Assembly (NCBI GenBank): GCA_965216885.1
Contig: OZ244209.1
Coordinates: 4,588,001-4,652,000 of the forward strand
Reading direction: 5' to 3'
Source of the DNA: CAYNJG01 sp965216885
GTDB taxonomy: Bacteria; Planctomycetota; Planctomycetia; Pirellulales; Pirellulaceae
Length of the DNA stretch: 64,000 bases
The notes beneath the pieces are model-generated. The model worked only from the letters and a program-made list of their open reading frames with translations, ran no database searches and had not been told where the DNA came from. The position numbers and the translations under genes were made by a program. The stretch's first letter is position 1. Every line of letters begins with the position of its first letter. This document shows, piece after piece, positions 1-10,900 of the stretch.

Positions 1-1
1 C

Positions 2-3000
2 GCGGGTAGCGATCTGGCAGCCGACGGCGACACCACTATCGATGCTTCCGTCACCGCCAGCGATGCTGCAGGCAACACGCTGACAGCAAACGACACCGAA
101 ACCTACTCCGTCGACACGGCCATTGCGGCAACCATCACGCTCGACGCCAACATCACACCCGACGATGTGATCAACATCGCTGAAGCGGGCGGCAACGTGA
201 CCATCACCGGTAGCGTTGGTGGAGACGTCGTTGATGGCGACACGGTCACACTGACTGTCAACGGAAACAACTACACCGGAACCGTCAGTGCCGGGGCCTT
301 TAGTATCGACGTCGCAGGTAGCGACCTGGCGGCCGACGGCGACACCACCATCGACGCATCCGTCACCGCAAGCGATGCTGCCGGCAACACACTGACAGTC
401 ACCGATACCGAAACCTACTCCGTCGACACGGCCATTGCGGCAACCATTGCCCTCGACGCCAACATCACGCCCGATGACGTGATCAACATCGCTGAAGCGG
501 GCGGCAACGTGACCATCACCGGAACCGTCGGCGGAGATGTCGTTGATGGCGACACGGTCACACTGACTGTCAACGGAAACAACTACACCGGAACCGTCAG
601 TGCCGGGGCATTCAGCATCGACGTCGCAGGTAGCGACCTGGCGGCCGACGGCGACACCACCATCGATGCATCCGTCACCGCGAGCGATGCCGCCGGTAAC
701 ACACTGACAGTCACCGATACCGAAACCTACTCCGTCGACACGGCCATTGCGGCAACCATCACGCTCGACGCCAACATCACACCCGACGATGTCATCAACA
801 TCGCTGAAGCGGGCGGCAACGTGACCATCACCGGTAGCGTCGGCGGAGATGTCGTTGATGGCGACACGGTCACACTGACCGTCAACGGAAACAACTACAC
901 AGGAACTGTTAACGCCGGAGCCTTCAGTATCGACGTCGCGGGTAGCGATCTGGCGGCCGACCCCGATACCACCATCGATGCGTCAGTAACAGCAAGCGAT
1001 GCCGCCGGCAACACACTGACAGCCACCGACACCGAAACCTACTCCGTCGACACCAGTATCGCGGCGACGATCACGCTCGACGCCAACATCACACCCGACG
1101 ATGTGATCAACGTCGCTGAAGCGGGCGGCAACGTGACCATCACCGGTAGCGTCGGCGGAGATGTCGTTGACGGCGACACCGCAACGCTCACCGTCAGCGG
1201 AAACAACTACACCGGAACCGTCAGTGCCGGGGCATTCAGCATCGACGTCGCAGGTAGCGATCTGGCGGCCGACGGCGACACCACTATCGATGCTTCCGTC
1301 ACCGCGAGCGACGCCGCCGGCAACACGCTGACAGCCACCGACACCGAAACCTACTCCGTCGACACCGGTATCACGGCAACCATCACGCTCGACGCCAACA
1401 TCACACCTGACGATGTCATCAACATCGCTGAAGCGGGCGGCAACGTGACCATCACCGGAACCGTCGGCGGAGATGTCGTTGATGGCGACACGGTCACACT
1501 GACTGTCAACGGAAACATCTACACCGGAACCGTCAGTGCCGGGGCCTTTAGCATCGACGTCGCAGGTAGCGATCTGGCGGCCGACGGCGACACCACTATC
1601 GATGCTTCCGTCACCGCGAGCGACGCCGCCGGTAACTCGTTGACCGACACCGACACCGAAACCTACTCCGTCGACACGGCCATTGCAGCAACCATCACGC
1701 TCGACGCCAACATCACACCCGACGATGTGATCAACATCGCTGAAGCGGGCGGCAACGTGACCATCACCGGTAGCGTTGGTGGAGATGTCGTCGATGGCGA
1801 TACGGTCACACTGACCGTCAACGGAAACATCTACACCGGAACCGTCAGCGCCGGGGCCTTCAGCATCGACGTGGCAGGTAGCGACCTGGTGGCGGACACC
1901 GATACCACTATCGATGCTTCGGTCACTGCAAGTGACGCGGCCGGCAACACACTGACCGCGAACGATACCCAAGACTACTCCGTCGACACTTCGGCTCCTT
2001 CGATTCCAACCGTAACAATCAACGAGGACACCAACGACGATGGCTTCGTAAATGCGACGGAACTCAATGGAGACGTTGACATCAGCATTGCGTTACCGGC
2101 AAATGCTACGGCTGGCGATACCTTGAGAGTAACGGTCGGCGGGTCAAACCAGGTGGTAGTCCTTTCCGCTGCGGACATCGCCAATGGAACTGTCTCCACA
2201 ACCTTCACCTCGCCCGGCGACGGAAATCTCATTAATGCCGTCGCCTACGTGACGGATGCGGCGGGCAACATCGGTCCTTCCGCCAACGACATCTCCCTGG
2301 TAGACACAACACCGCCGGTTGCCTCTATCACACTAGACGCCGACATCACACCCGATGACGTGATCAACATCGCCGAATCCGACGGGGTTGTCGTTATTGC
2401 AGGCACGGCAAGTGGAGAATTCCAGGCAGGTGACAGCGTCACCGTAACGGTCAATGGCAACACTTACGTAGGCCCTGTTGCTGCGGACGGTACCTTTAGT
2501 ATCGACGTAAACGGATTCGATCTGACGAACGATCCGGGACTGGCAATCAACGCGTCGCTACAACCGACGGACGTAGCCGGCAACCAGGGAACGGTCGCGC
2601 ACGATTCCGAGTCCTACAGTCTGGATCTGACTCCACCGATCCCACCAACCATTAACACTTCACTCCCGGGATCAGAGCTATCGGGCACCGGAGAGCCAGG
2701 TACGACAATCACGCTGACCGACGATGCCGGCAATCCAATCGTTGATAGCGACGGGGTCCCCGTTTCGACCACGGTGGGCCCAGACGGCACCTGGACGATC
2801 CCTGATATCTTCCCGTCAATTGGTCTTGGGGACGGTGAAGAGATCACCGTAACTTCGACAGATGACGCGGGAAACACCGCGTCGACCACCGAAGTCGTCG
2901 GTGGGCCGCTTATTGGTATCGAAAAGTCTGTCGCATCTCTCGTACGTTCAAGCAGCGGCGTTATGGGGAACTTCGACGTCAGCTTCCTGATAACGATAGC

Positions 3001-6000
3001 GAATACCGGTGTAACGCCACTCAACAATCTGACGCTGACAGAAGACCTTGCCACCTCCTTCGGAGGCGCATTCGTATCTATCGTCCACCCACCGTCCATC
3101 ACTGGCTCCACAGCCACCGCCACTCCCACGATTAACGCGTTCTTCGACGGCGGCCTGACCAACGCAAGTGTCTTCGCAACAACGCCCGCGAGCCTCGAGC
3201 CGGGGCAGACAGTATCAATTGAGTTCACCGTCGAGATTGATCCTGATTCTCCAACCTCGGTTTACGACGCAATTCGAGGCAACGGCACCAGGACACTGGA
3301 GAGTCAGGCCGTTGGTACGGCAACCGATGCCGTCAAGGGCACACCTATAACGGATACTTCCGACGACCCGAATGACGCGACAAACAGTGATGGAAACCCA
3401 ACGGACAACTATGACAACGATGGGGACCCGGACGACCCTACAGGGATCGTGATACTGGATTTCCTCGTCAGCAAGTTCGTTTCCGAGACGCCGACCGTGG
3501 CCTCCAGCGGGGTCACAGACAACGCAGAAGCAACTCTTCGTTTTGCTATTACCAACATCGGCAACGACCGGCTCACGAACCTTTCCCTCGTCGACAACAT
3601 TGCCCAGCAATGGGGCGGAGCCTTCGTAGGCGTCGTTGGAACGCCGACCATCACCGCAACCACCGCCACTGTCACACCTGATCTCAATGCAAGTTTCGAC
3701 GCTGGAAACGATCCTGAGCTTTTCGAAATCTCTGGTACCAACACGAGCCTGTTAGAACCAGGCGAAAGTGTCACCGTCGAACTTGTCGTCGAGGTTGATT
3801 CCGACAACGCTGCGGCAATTCTGCATGACGGCCTACTCGTGAACCAGTCAACCGCGACTGCCCAGGGGCTCACGTCCGGAGCATCACTCACCAGAATCTC
3901 GGATGATCCCACCAACGACAGTGACACCGACGATGATGGCGACGGCGTTCCAGATGACGCGACCGAGCTGCGCATCGGTGCGGACCTGAGTGGATACGTG
4001 TTTATCGACTCCAATTCAAACGGCATCCGGGACAGCGGAGAAACCGGCATCTTTGGGGTGGAAATCATACTTGAATCCTCCAGTATCGCGGCCTCCAATA
4101 CGGTGTCTACTTCAGGAATCTCAGGTGTGCCTGCCGTTTCGGCCTTCACGAACTCCGATGGACTGTACTTCTTCAACGACGTCTTACCGGGAGACTATGT
4201 GATCAGGGAGGTGCAGCCCGTACAGTTTGTTGACGGGGCAGAGGCAGGTGGAGCCCTGCTTGGCCCAACCGTTTCCAACGACCGGTATGAATTCACCTTG
4301 TCCGCCAACATCGACGAGGTTCAGGATCTCGACTTCGGCGAATTCGGCTTGCTCCCCCAATTCGCATCCAAGGCGCTGCTGCTCGCTTCCACTCCCGATG
4401 ACTACTGGGAAGCACTCGACGCCAGCGGAGTACTTGGCCTGTGGGTTCCCGTCCAGCCACAAACCGGCGGAGCCGTCGACGCCATCATTATCGATGGCGA
4501 AGCAATTGCCGTGGATGTCTTTGACGAGGACATGAACCCCATCAATCCTGCACGCACCACCGAAGACGGTGGAACATGGGTCATGCATGAGGGACAACAG
4601 TACTACGTCAGACTCTCCGGAGACGATGCCGACTTCGACTTCAACCTCGCCTTCGGAAACGATGCCAACCTCCCCGTGGACCTCGATATCCAGGACAACG
4701 TCGTCGTGGCCGTCGGAACCGCCGGCGATGATGAAATCGAACTCATACTCGGCACCCAGTCACACATGCTCGTCATGGGTGAGTATCAGTTCGAGTTCGA
4801 TGCAAACGTCATCGACACCTTCCACGTCGGGGCGGCGACCGGAAACGACAGCATCCACGTCAACGGAACGCACCTCGACGAAGTAGCGACGCTCCTGGAT
4901 AGCAAAGGAACCTTCACCAGTTCCCAATACACCGTCTACACCTACTCCTTCGATGATGTCACCTTCGATGGAAAAACAGGCGACGACATGGCAAACATCT
5001 ACGGATCGACCGGAGACGATGTCATGCACAGCCTGCCGCTCGATTCTACCATCACCATGCCCGAAGCCTCAGCAAGGATGATCGGATTCCAACGCGTCAA
5101 TGCATTCGGTCGTGGAGGAAACGACGTCGCCTCACTCTACGGGACGCTCGGGCAGGATCACTTCTACACCTTCGATGACTACGAAGTCATGCAGAGTGAA
5201 AGCATCAAGCAGATCACCAAGGGATTCGAAAGGGTTAACGCCTACGCAAGGGCCGGTGACGATACTGCCCATCTCTTCGACTCCGCCGGAGATGATCACT
5301 TCTGGTCTTTCAGCGATTACTCCGTCATGGTCTCCGACCATCTCTACGCCGTCGCAAAAGGATTTGAAGACGTTCAGGCCGAGGCCAAGTTCGGAGGGAA
5401 TGACACCTTCCACGTTCGAGACCTCGAGCAAGATACCAGCGTCACAACCAGCGATGACACCACCACCGTCCTCGAGCAAACTCGAAATGTCACCGCAAAG
5501 AATTTCGAGCAACTCGATCAGCCAACACTACCGACCACACCCGGAAGCAACAGTGGTGAACAGGTCACACTCTTCGTTGAAGACATCCGATACACCAGCA
5601 ACGACGGTTCCAACTTCGTTGCGGATGACGGCACAGCCTTCAATGGGCCGATTGCCATCAACATCGATGGTGATGCGGCTCAAATCGCACCTTCAAACCC
5701 CGATGGAGACATCCTGCTAGTACTCGGTACCCAGGTCCACATCGTCGAACTCGGAAACCACCGAATCGAGATGCCCGCCGATGCGATCCAGCACATCAAG
5801 ATCGACGCCGCGGAAGGCTCCAACCGGATCCACGTGACTGGCACCAGTGCCGACGATAACGTCAGCATCCTCGATGGCAGCATCAATCTCAGCAGCGACC
5901 AATACAACGTCGAAGCAACGGGACTCGATGACATCGAAGTCGAAGGCGGACTCGGAAATGACAAAGCCGTTCTCTACGGAGCAGCCGCAGGCGACGACAC

Positions 6001-6583
6001 GCTCTCCGGACTGCCACAGGATTCCACACTCTCCTCCGACGAAGCGACCTATCGAGCCAGAGGATTCGAACGTGTCGATGCATACGGTCGAGGTGGAAAC
6101 GACATCGCACACCTCTACGGAACTCTGGGAGACGACACCTACTGGACATTCGATACCCACCAGGTAATCGAAGGGCCAAATCACAAACAGATCACCAAGG
6201 GATTCGAGAGGGTCAACGCCTACGGAAGAGCCGGCGACGACAACGCAAATCTCATCGACACCACCGGCGACGATCAGTTCTGGGACTTCGCACAATACTC
6301 CGCCCTCGTAACACCGAACGTCTACAACGTCGTTAAAGGATTCGAGTCCACCAAGACCGAAGCCAGAAACGGCGGTGACGACAAAGCCTACCTCAGAGAA
6401 CTGGTCGCTACCGACCAACTCACTGCACAGCAACAGGCAGCAGTCGTCACGAGGCAGCAGACGAGCACCCAGATCGAAGGCTACGACACCGTCAACGTAA
6501 AAGACAACGACGGAGCACAGCCAGCCTCACAAATCGAAAACGTCGATTTCGTCTTCGAAGCTGACGAAGACTGGATCCTCTAG
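2..6583 (+). CDS. Giant secreted adhesin-like protein, 5' end outside window
   Basis: The reading frame is open from base 2, so the true start lies to the left; 2193 residues are visible. It begins with six full 104-aa Ig-like repeats of the kind found in Bap/LapA-type biofilm adhesins, then three diverged Ig-like domains (about 1990-2900), two DUF11-like domains (2900-3975), an SdrD-B-like domain starting at GYVFIDSNSNG (3975-4345), and the 744-residue C-terminal module that starts at LLPQFASK and ends in DWIL. The module, and the order DUF11-DUF11-SdrD-B before it, are shared with the next two genes. By analogy the missing N-terminus probably carries the LEPR-XLL-like motif and DUF4347, but this is inference. 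There is no transmembrane anchor at the C-terminus. Likely role: very large extracellular or cell-surface attachment protein. The architecture is certain; the function is inferred from family. Confidence 0.9.
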   Translation, partial: AGSDLAADGDTTIDASVTASDAAGNTLTANDTETYSVDTAIAATITLDANITPDDVINIAEAGGNVTITGSVGGDVVDGDTVTLTVNGNNYTGTVSAGAFSIDVAGSDLAADGDTTIDASVTASDAAGNTLTVTDTETYSVDTAIAATIALDANITPDDVINIAEAGGNVTITGTVGGDVVDGDTVTLTVNGNNYTGTVSAGAFSIDVAGSDLAADGDTTIDASVTASDAAGNTLTVTDTETYSVDTAIAATITLDANITPDDVINIAEAGGNVTITGSVGGDVVDGDTVTLTVNGNNYTGTVNAGAFSIDVAGSDLAADPDTTIDASVTASDAAGNTLTATDTETYSVDTSIAATITLDANITPDDVINVAEAGGNVTITGSVGGDVVDGDTATLTVSGNNYTGTVSAGAFSIDVAGSDLAADGDTTIDASVTASDAAGNTLTATDTETYSVDTGITATITLDANITPDDVINIAEAGGNVTITGTVGGDVVDGDTVTLTVNGNIYTGTVSAGAFSIDVAGSDLAADGDTTIDASVTASDAAGNSLTDTDTETYSVDTAIAATITLDANITPDDVINIAEAGGNVTITGSVGGDVVDGDTVTLTVNGNIYTGTVSAGAFSIDVAGSDLVADTDTTIDASVTASDAAGNTLTANDTQDYSVDTSAPSIPTVTINEDTNDDGFVNATELNGDVDISIALPANATAGDTLRVTVGGSNQVVVLSAADIANGTVSTTFTSPGDGNLINAVAYVTDAAGNIGPSANDISLVDTTPPVASITLDADITPDDVINIAESDGVVVIAGTASGEFQAGDSVTVTVNGNTYVGPVAADGTFSIDVNGFDLTNDPGLAINASLQPTDVAGNQGTVAHDSESYSLDLTPPIPPTINTSLPGSELSGTGEPGTTITLTDDAGNPIVDSDGVPVSTTVGPDGTWTIPDIFPSIGLGDGEEITVTSTDDAGNTASTTEVVGGPLIGIEKSVASLVRSSSGVMGNFDVSFLITIANTGVTPLNNLTLTEDLATSFGGAFVSIVHPPSITGSTATATPTINAFFDGGLTNASVFATTPASLEPGQTVSIEFTVEIDPDSPTSVYDAIRGNGTRTLESQAVGTATDAVKGTPITDTSDDPNDATNSDGNPTDNYDNDGDPDDPTGIVILDFLVSKFVSETPTVASSGVTDNAEATLRFAITNIGNDRLTNLSLVDNIAQQWGGAFVGVVGTPTITATTATVTPDLNASFDAGNDPELFEISGTNTSLLEPGESVTVELVVEVDSDNAAAILHDGLLVNQSTATAQGLTSGASLTRISDDPTNDSDTDDDGDGVPDDATELRIGADLSGYVFIDSNSNGIRDSGETGIFGVEIILESSSIAASNTVSTSGISGVPAVSAFTNSDGLYFFNDVLPGDYVIREVQPVQFVDGAEAGGALLGPTVSNDRYEFTLSANIDEVQDLDFGEFGLLPQFASKALLLASTPDDYWEALDASGVLGLWVPVQPQTGGAVDAIIIDGEAIAVDVFDEDMNPINPARTTEDGGTWVMHEGQQYYVRLSGDDADFDFNLAFGNDANLPVDLDIQDNVVVAVGTAGDDEIELILGTQSHMLVMGEYQFEFDANVIDTFHVGAATGNDSIHVNGTHLDEVATLLDSKGTFTSSQYTVYTYSFDDVTFDGKTGDDMANIYGSTGDDVMHSLPLDSTITMPEASARMIGFQRVNAFGRGGNDVASLYGTLGQDHFYTFDDYEVMQSESIKQITKGFERVNAYARAGDDTAHLFDSAGDDHFWSFSDYSVMVSDHLYAVAKGFEDVQAEAKFGGNDTFHVRDLEQDTSVTTSDDTTTVLEQTRNVTAKNFEQLDQPTLPTTPGSNSGEQVTLFVEDIRYTSNDGSNFVADDGTAFNGPIAINIDGDAAQIAPSNPDGDILLVLGTQVHIVELGNHRIEMPADAIQHIKIDAAEGSNRIHVTGTSADDNVSILDGSINLSSDQYNVEATGLDDIEVEGGLGNDKAVLYGAAAGDDTLSGLPQDSTLSSDEATYRARGFERVDAYGRGGNDIAHLYGTLGDDTYWTFDTHQVIEGPNHKQITKGFERVNAYGRAGDDNANLIDTTGDDQFWDFAQYSALVTPNVYNVVKGFESTKTEARNGGDDKAYLRELVATDQLTAQQQAAVVTRQQTSTQIEGYDTVNVKDNDGAQPASQIENVDFVFEADEDWIL
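118..1989 (+). repeat. Six tandem 312-bp (104-aa) Ig-like repeats
   Basis: The phrase INIAEAGGNVTITG recurs with its codons at 169, 481, 793, 1105, 1417 and 1729, an exact 312-bp period. Each unit carries DDVIN, VDGDTVTLTVNG, FSIDVAGSDL and DASVTASDAAGN, which is typical of bacterial Ig-like adhesin repeats. Units are nearly identical in DNA, with scattered synonymous changes. A partial unit lies left of 118, so the array continues outside the window. Confidence 0.95.
4349..6583 (+). repeat. Conserved C-terminal module, copy 1
   Basis: The 2235-bp end of the first giant gene is repeated without length change at 22517-24751 and 33695-35929. The three copies differ at only a few dozen positions by eye, and 4700-5900 looks practically identical in all. 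The encoded 744 residues contain an internal two-fold duplication: LGTQSHMLVMGEYQ to GNDTFHVRDL, and LGTQVHIVELGNHR to GDDKAYLREL. Many G-N/D-D motifs recall RTX or beta-roll repeats without the nonapeptide spacing. It ends in the conserved tail FVFEADEDWIL. Confidence 0.93.
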
Positions 6584-6611
6584 GGCCCCTTCCCCTTCTT
6601 TGTACTAAGTC

Positions 6612-6644
6612 GGCAGGCATCCACCCAAGCACTGGATGCCTGCC
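6612..6644 (+). terminator. Hairpin after first giant gene
   Basis: A perfect 12-bp stem, GGCAGGCATCCA paired with TGGATGCCTGCC over a 9-nt loop, lies 29 bases after the stop. No clear T-run follows, so termination may be factor-assisted. The same hairpin is present after the second giant gene at 24781-24813, which shows that the 3' flank was duplicated together with the gene. Confidence 0.6.
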
Positions 6645-6917
6645 AGACGCTCTCGATCGATGTGCAGCCGCAAACCGCTGCCTACCGGAGTCAATGGCCG
6701 GCGCACTACCCACCCCCTTGCCGGTGAATCACCCGAGTCCCAATCAGGTCGGATCGGTTTCGCCAAATGGCAATTCGGCGAATCACACCTGGGGACAACC
6801 CTAAAAGACCGGATGTTGACCACTCACCGGCACCTGTTGCTGCCGAGTAAATAGTCGCAATAGAGCCAACAGCGAAAACCGTAGCAATCGACTCCTGGGC
6901 GGTGATTCGGTTCGCTA

Positions 6918-6965
<48 letters not shown>

Positions 6966-7207
6966 CTAACACCAACAAATGCATCGCGTTCTCCCGCACC
7001 GTCCTCGTCGACCGGAGTTGGGTGTTGAAGAGAAATGAACGCGCGTTCCCAGACAGCAGTTTGTTGAAGTCTGCTCCACCAGCAGCCTCACCTTAAGCCG
7101 GCAGATCACCGTCACCATAGAAACCCAACGACGCACATCCCTAAACCACACCTCGGATATATGGTTTGCGATTTCGGACAGCAACCGTATGCGAGACAAA
7201 TTGACTG

Positions 7208-7232
7208 CCATGCCTGGGGCGATTAGGCATGG
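7208..7232. promoter_or_regulatory. 8-bp inverted repeat upstream of giant gene
   Basis: CCATGCCT and AGGCATGG form a perfect inverted repeat with a 9-nt spacer, 38 bases before the start codon. It may be a regulator site or an mRNA hairpin in the leader. The paralogous leader near 25350-25380 keeps only a degraded version. Function is inferred only. Confidence 0.3.
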
Positions 7233-7270
7233 ACACTCAAATTGAATTGATAGCCTAAAGGAGAATATAG

Positions 7271-7920
7271 ATGTCAAAGGCAAAGAGATCCCTGAAGGGC
7301 AAGACTCGACGTACACAGAAGTCCCCAAGCCGCATCCAGACACTCAAACCCGTCCTCGAGTTGCTTGAACAGAAGCAACTGCTGGATGCCGGTGGCTTCG
7401 CCGAACTGACGGACACGGTGACATTCGACGCACCCGTCGATTTCGGTCCAGCCAGTTTGCCCTCGAGTGCGATCGACATGGACGTTTCCGCCATCGAATC
7501 AAGTCAACATAGCACCCATGTCGCCTTCGTCGATCAGGGACTTGAGGATATCGAGCAGCTGGTAGCTGGGATCCGAGCATCCCTGTCCGGACAGGAACTG
7601 GAAATCCACTATCTGCAGCAGGCGACCAATGGACTGCAGAGCATTACCGATGTGCTGCAGGGAAGGCAAGGAATCGGCGCGATCCACATCATTTCGCACG
7701 GCAATGATGGAGTTGTAAACCTTGGAAACGTGGCCCTGTCCACTGACAACCTCGGCGAGCACACCAGCCAACTGGCAAGCTGGTCCAATGCATTGACCGA
7801 AGACGCAGACTTGTTCTTCTATGGCTGCGAACTCGCTGCGACCTCACACGGTGAGCAACTCGTTGAAGCGATCGGCAGCCTCACCGGAGCCGACGTTGCT
7901 GCGTCGGATGACCTGACCGG
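7271..7920 (+). repeat. Conserved 5' gene end, copy in second giant gene
   Basis: These 650 bases encoding the LEPR-XLL-like motif and DUF4347 are nearly identical to 25415-26064 in the next gene (the third residue is K here and T there). Identity stops abruptly after the codons for DDLTG, where the two proteins diverge. Confidence 0.95.
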
Positions 7921-10900
7921 CGACAGCAAGCAAGGGGGAGACTGGAAACTCGAAAAGGTCATCGGAAAGATCGAAGCAGGGTCGCTCTCCGCAGCGGCTT
8001 GGCGAGGAACTCTCGCCGCACCCGTAGCAGGCAACGACGGCCCCATCGCAATTACGGGCAACAGTCCGCTGGCAATTGATGTCCTGGACAACGATAGCGA
8101 TGCCGACGCGGATCCCATTACCATTACCAATATTTATGACAACCGTTCTGGAACCACAGCCGCCATCTCTGTCGGTACTACGGTGACTCTGCAATCGGGA
8201 ACCAAGGTCACTCTCCAAGCGGACAACACACTGCTGGTGACGACGACTCCCCTTGGATTTGGTGTCGAAACGTTCGACTATTTCATCGAAGCTGGTGGTG
8301 AAACAACTCAGGCCACCGTGACCCTTGATCGCAGCCAGGGTTCACTGTTGTCGCTGCCGCCATCCATTTCGGGAGACGAGGACACAGCGATCCCGCTGAA
8401 CATTGTGGCTGATCCCAGTTTGACCAGCGGTGGAGCCCAGCTGGACGTCATTGGCACGGCTGTCGGATTCCGCGATGCCGCTGACGGATCGACGCCGATC
8501 AACTTCACAGTTCCCCCCGGCACCACCGCCGTTCGAATTACTGGCTTTGGCGGCAACGACAACGGATTGTTCGATGGCAGTAACGAGGATTTGCAGTCGG
8601 TCGCGATCATTGTCGATCTTGTCAACCGAACCTACGCCGGGCAGGTATTCCACCACGTTGGACAAAGTGAACAAAGCGGAACCGACAACATTGCCTTTAG
8701 TGATGTAGCTCTCGGCTCCTCATTAACAACCGATGCGAACCTGGTGGGAAATGACACGAATGGAGCAATCGACATTACCGTGTCTGAATCAGGGGGCGTT
8801 TTGTCACTTGTCGACACGCAGAATCTTGTCGATCAGTCATACATCGCGGAATTCCTGAGTGCTGATGGAGTATCCGCAGACTTCTTGGGTACCAAGGGCG
8901 AGATGCAATTGATTGGGAACACCAGCACCGCCTTCGCAGCACCGGCGGATACCGATTTCATCGTCCTGACCCTCGCCGACGGCGGAAATGGGGGATCAGG
9001 GACGGACGAGGACAAGGCGCTGGGGCGTTTCATTGTTGATTTACAAACCGGTCTGGTGAGCGGAACGCTGCATGTCACCACCGGAACAGGTGTTGAACGG
9101 AACGTCTCGTATTCCTTTACCGACTACGACATAACCTCCGGAGCGTCCATCCTGGATCCGCTTGGTGGAGCAACCCTCACTGGGGACTACAGCGCAGCCA
9201 CGAATACGGACCCCACGGTACTACAGGATTTCACACTCTCCGTATCGGGCAGCACGCTGACCATAGAACGGCCCGCCGCACCCGCCACTACATTTAATCT
9301 GATGCTGAATGCCCAATATTATCAACGCCAGACTGCCGGATCGTCGGCTGTCTCGCTGGGGGTGTCTTCCGCAGAGTTATTTATGGACAGCACTGAGAAT
9401 GTCTGGGAGCTTGATCTGCCAGCCAGTGCAGAAACGGGCGCCCTGAACTTCAACATGGCCAATATTGAAGGCACCAACACGAAGAATGAAAACTACGGCC
9501 TGGGCCAAGTATTTGTGGACGTGGTAAACGAGACGACATCGGGCAGCTTCATCTCGGCACGCGGATCAAACCCCGACCTGCTATCCTGGACGAATGTTCC
9601 ATTCGGAGATCGCCTAATCGATCACATTGGTGGATTGACCACATCGAATCATGCCTCTCTGGATGATTTCGCGGTCAATTACGCGCCCTTGCTCCAATTT
9701 GACGTTGCGACCAACCCAGATGGCAGCAAGACTCTGAGTGGCACTCAAACAGTCGACACCGCGCCTGGAGCTGCTGCAGCTTTTAAAGTTGTCGTACAGG
9801 CCCAATGGGCGGGGCGTCTGCCTGTTGAGATTGGATTCCAGTCAGGAGCAGGCGAATTTTCCGAAGGAGGACTCAACCCAACGACTGGACTTTGGGAAAT
9901 TAGCGCGAGCCTGATCGAATCCGCCCGGTTTCTTCCAGTCCAGCACGAATCCGGAGACAATACCCTTGCGGAAGTGGATTACAACGGCAAGCTCAACACG
10001 CTTCCCATCAACGTAGTTCGTGTTGCGGACCAGGCCGCAATTACCACAGCCAATCAATACGGCCTTGATGACCAGGTGATTGATATCTCGACCGCAGTTT
10101 CGGCGGCGTTAGTCGATACCGATGGCTCAGAAACCATTTCACTGATCGAACTGGGCAACGTGCCAATCGGCCACACTCTTTCCGACGGAACCAATAGCTT
10201 TGCCTCGTCGGCCGGCAATCAAGACGCTGATGTAACCACCTGGAACCTGGGACTTCTGACGTATCACGATCCGTTGGGGATGCTTGGACACCACATCGTC
10301 GATGTGCGTGTTCTGACCATCGATGATGATGGCTTCTCCGCCACCAATGACATGGCAGAAGCTACCGATTCGTTCAACATCCATATCGACAACGATACCG
10401 ATGGCGACTCCCTGGCAAACCTCTTCGACATCGATGACGACAACGATGGCATCCTTGACGTGAATGAGACGACGGCTACAACTCCGGAAATCGATTCCAT
10501 CACAGGACCAAACTCTGCCACTGGATTTTTCAACACGCTGCATGGCGAACCGGTCGAGATTGCGATCACGACAACAAACTTTATATTTAGTGGCTCCAAC
10601 GCAACCGAAGTGCACTTCGAGGAAAACAAGGGCAATGGCACGTTCACCTGGACACCCGACCGTCCAATAACCGACGTGGTGCTCACAGTGGCCAGTTACG
10701 TAGAAGAAAATGAGCTGGGAAACATCTCCATCACAACAGCCGATTCGACAGTCTTTACTAACGTCGACTTCTCGCTGACGGGTGCTACCAACATGGTCAA
10801 GACGACCAATGCCAGCGGTCACCATATCGCAAAGACTACACTCGCCGGTCAGGGAGAAGGATCGCTCGTGCTCGATCCAAGCGTCATGGAAGCCGCAGCA

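Noticed and set aside
983..1972. Antisense open frame opposite the 104-aa repeats
   Set aside because: Same cause: repeat period divisible by three and no stop in the complementary frame of one unit.
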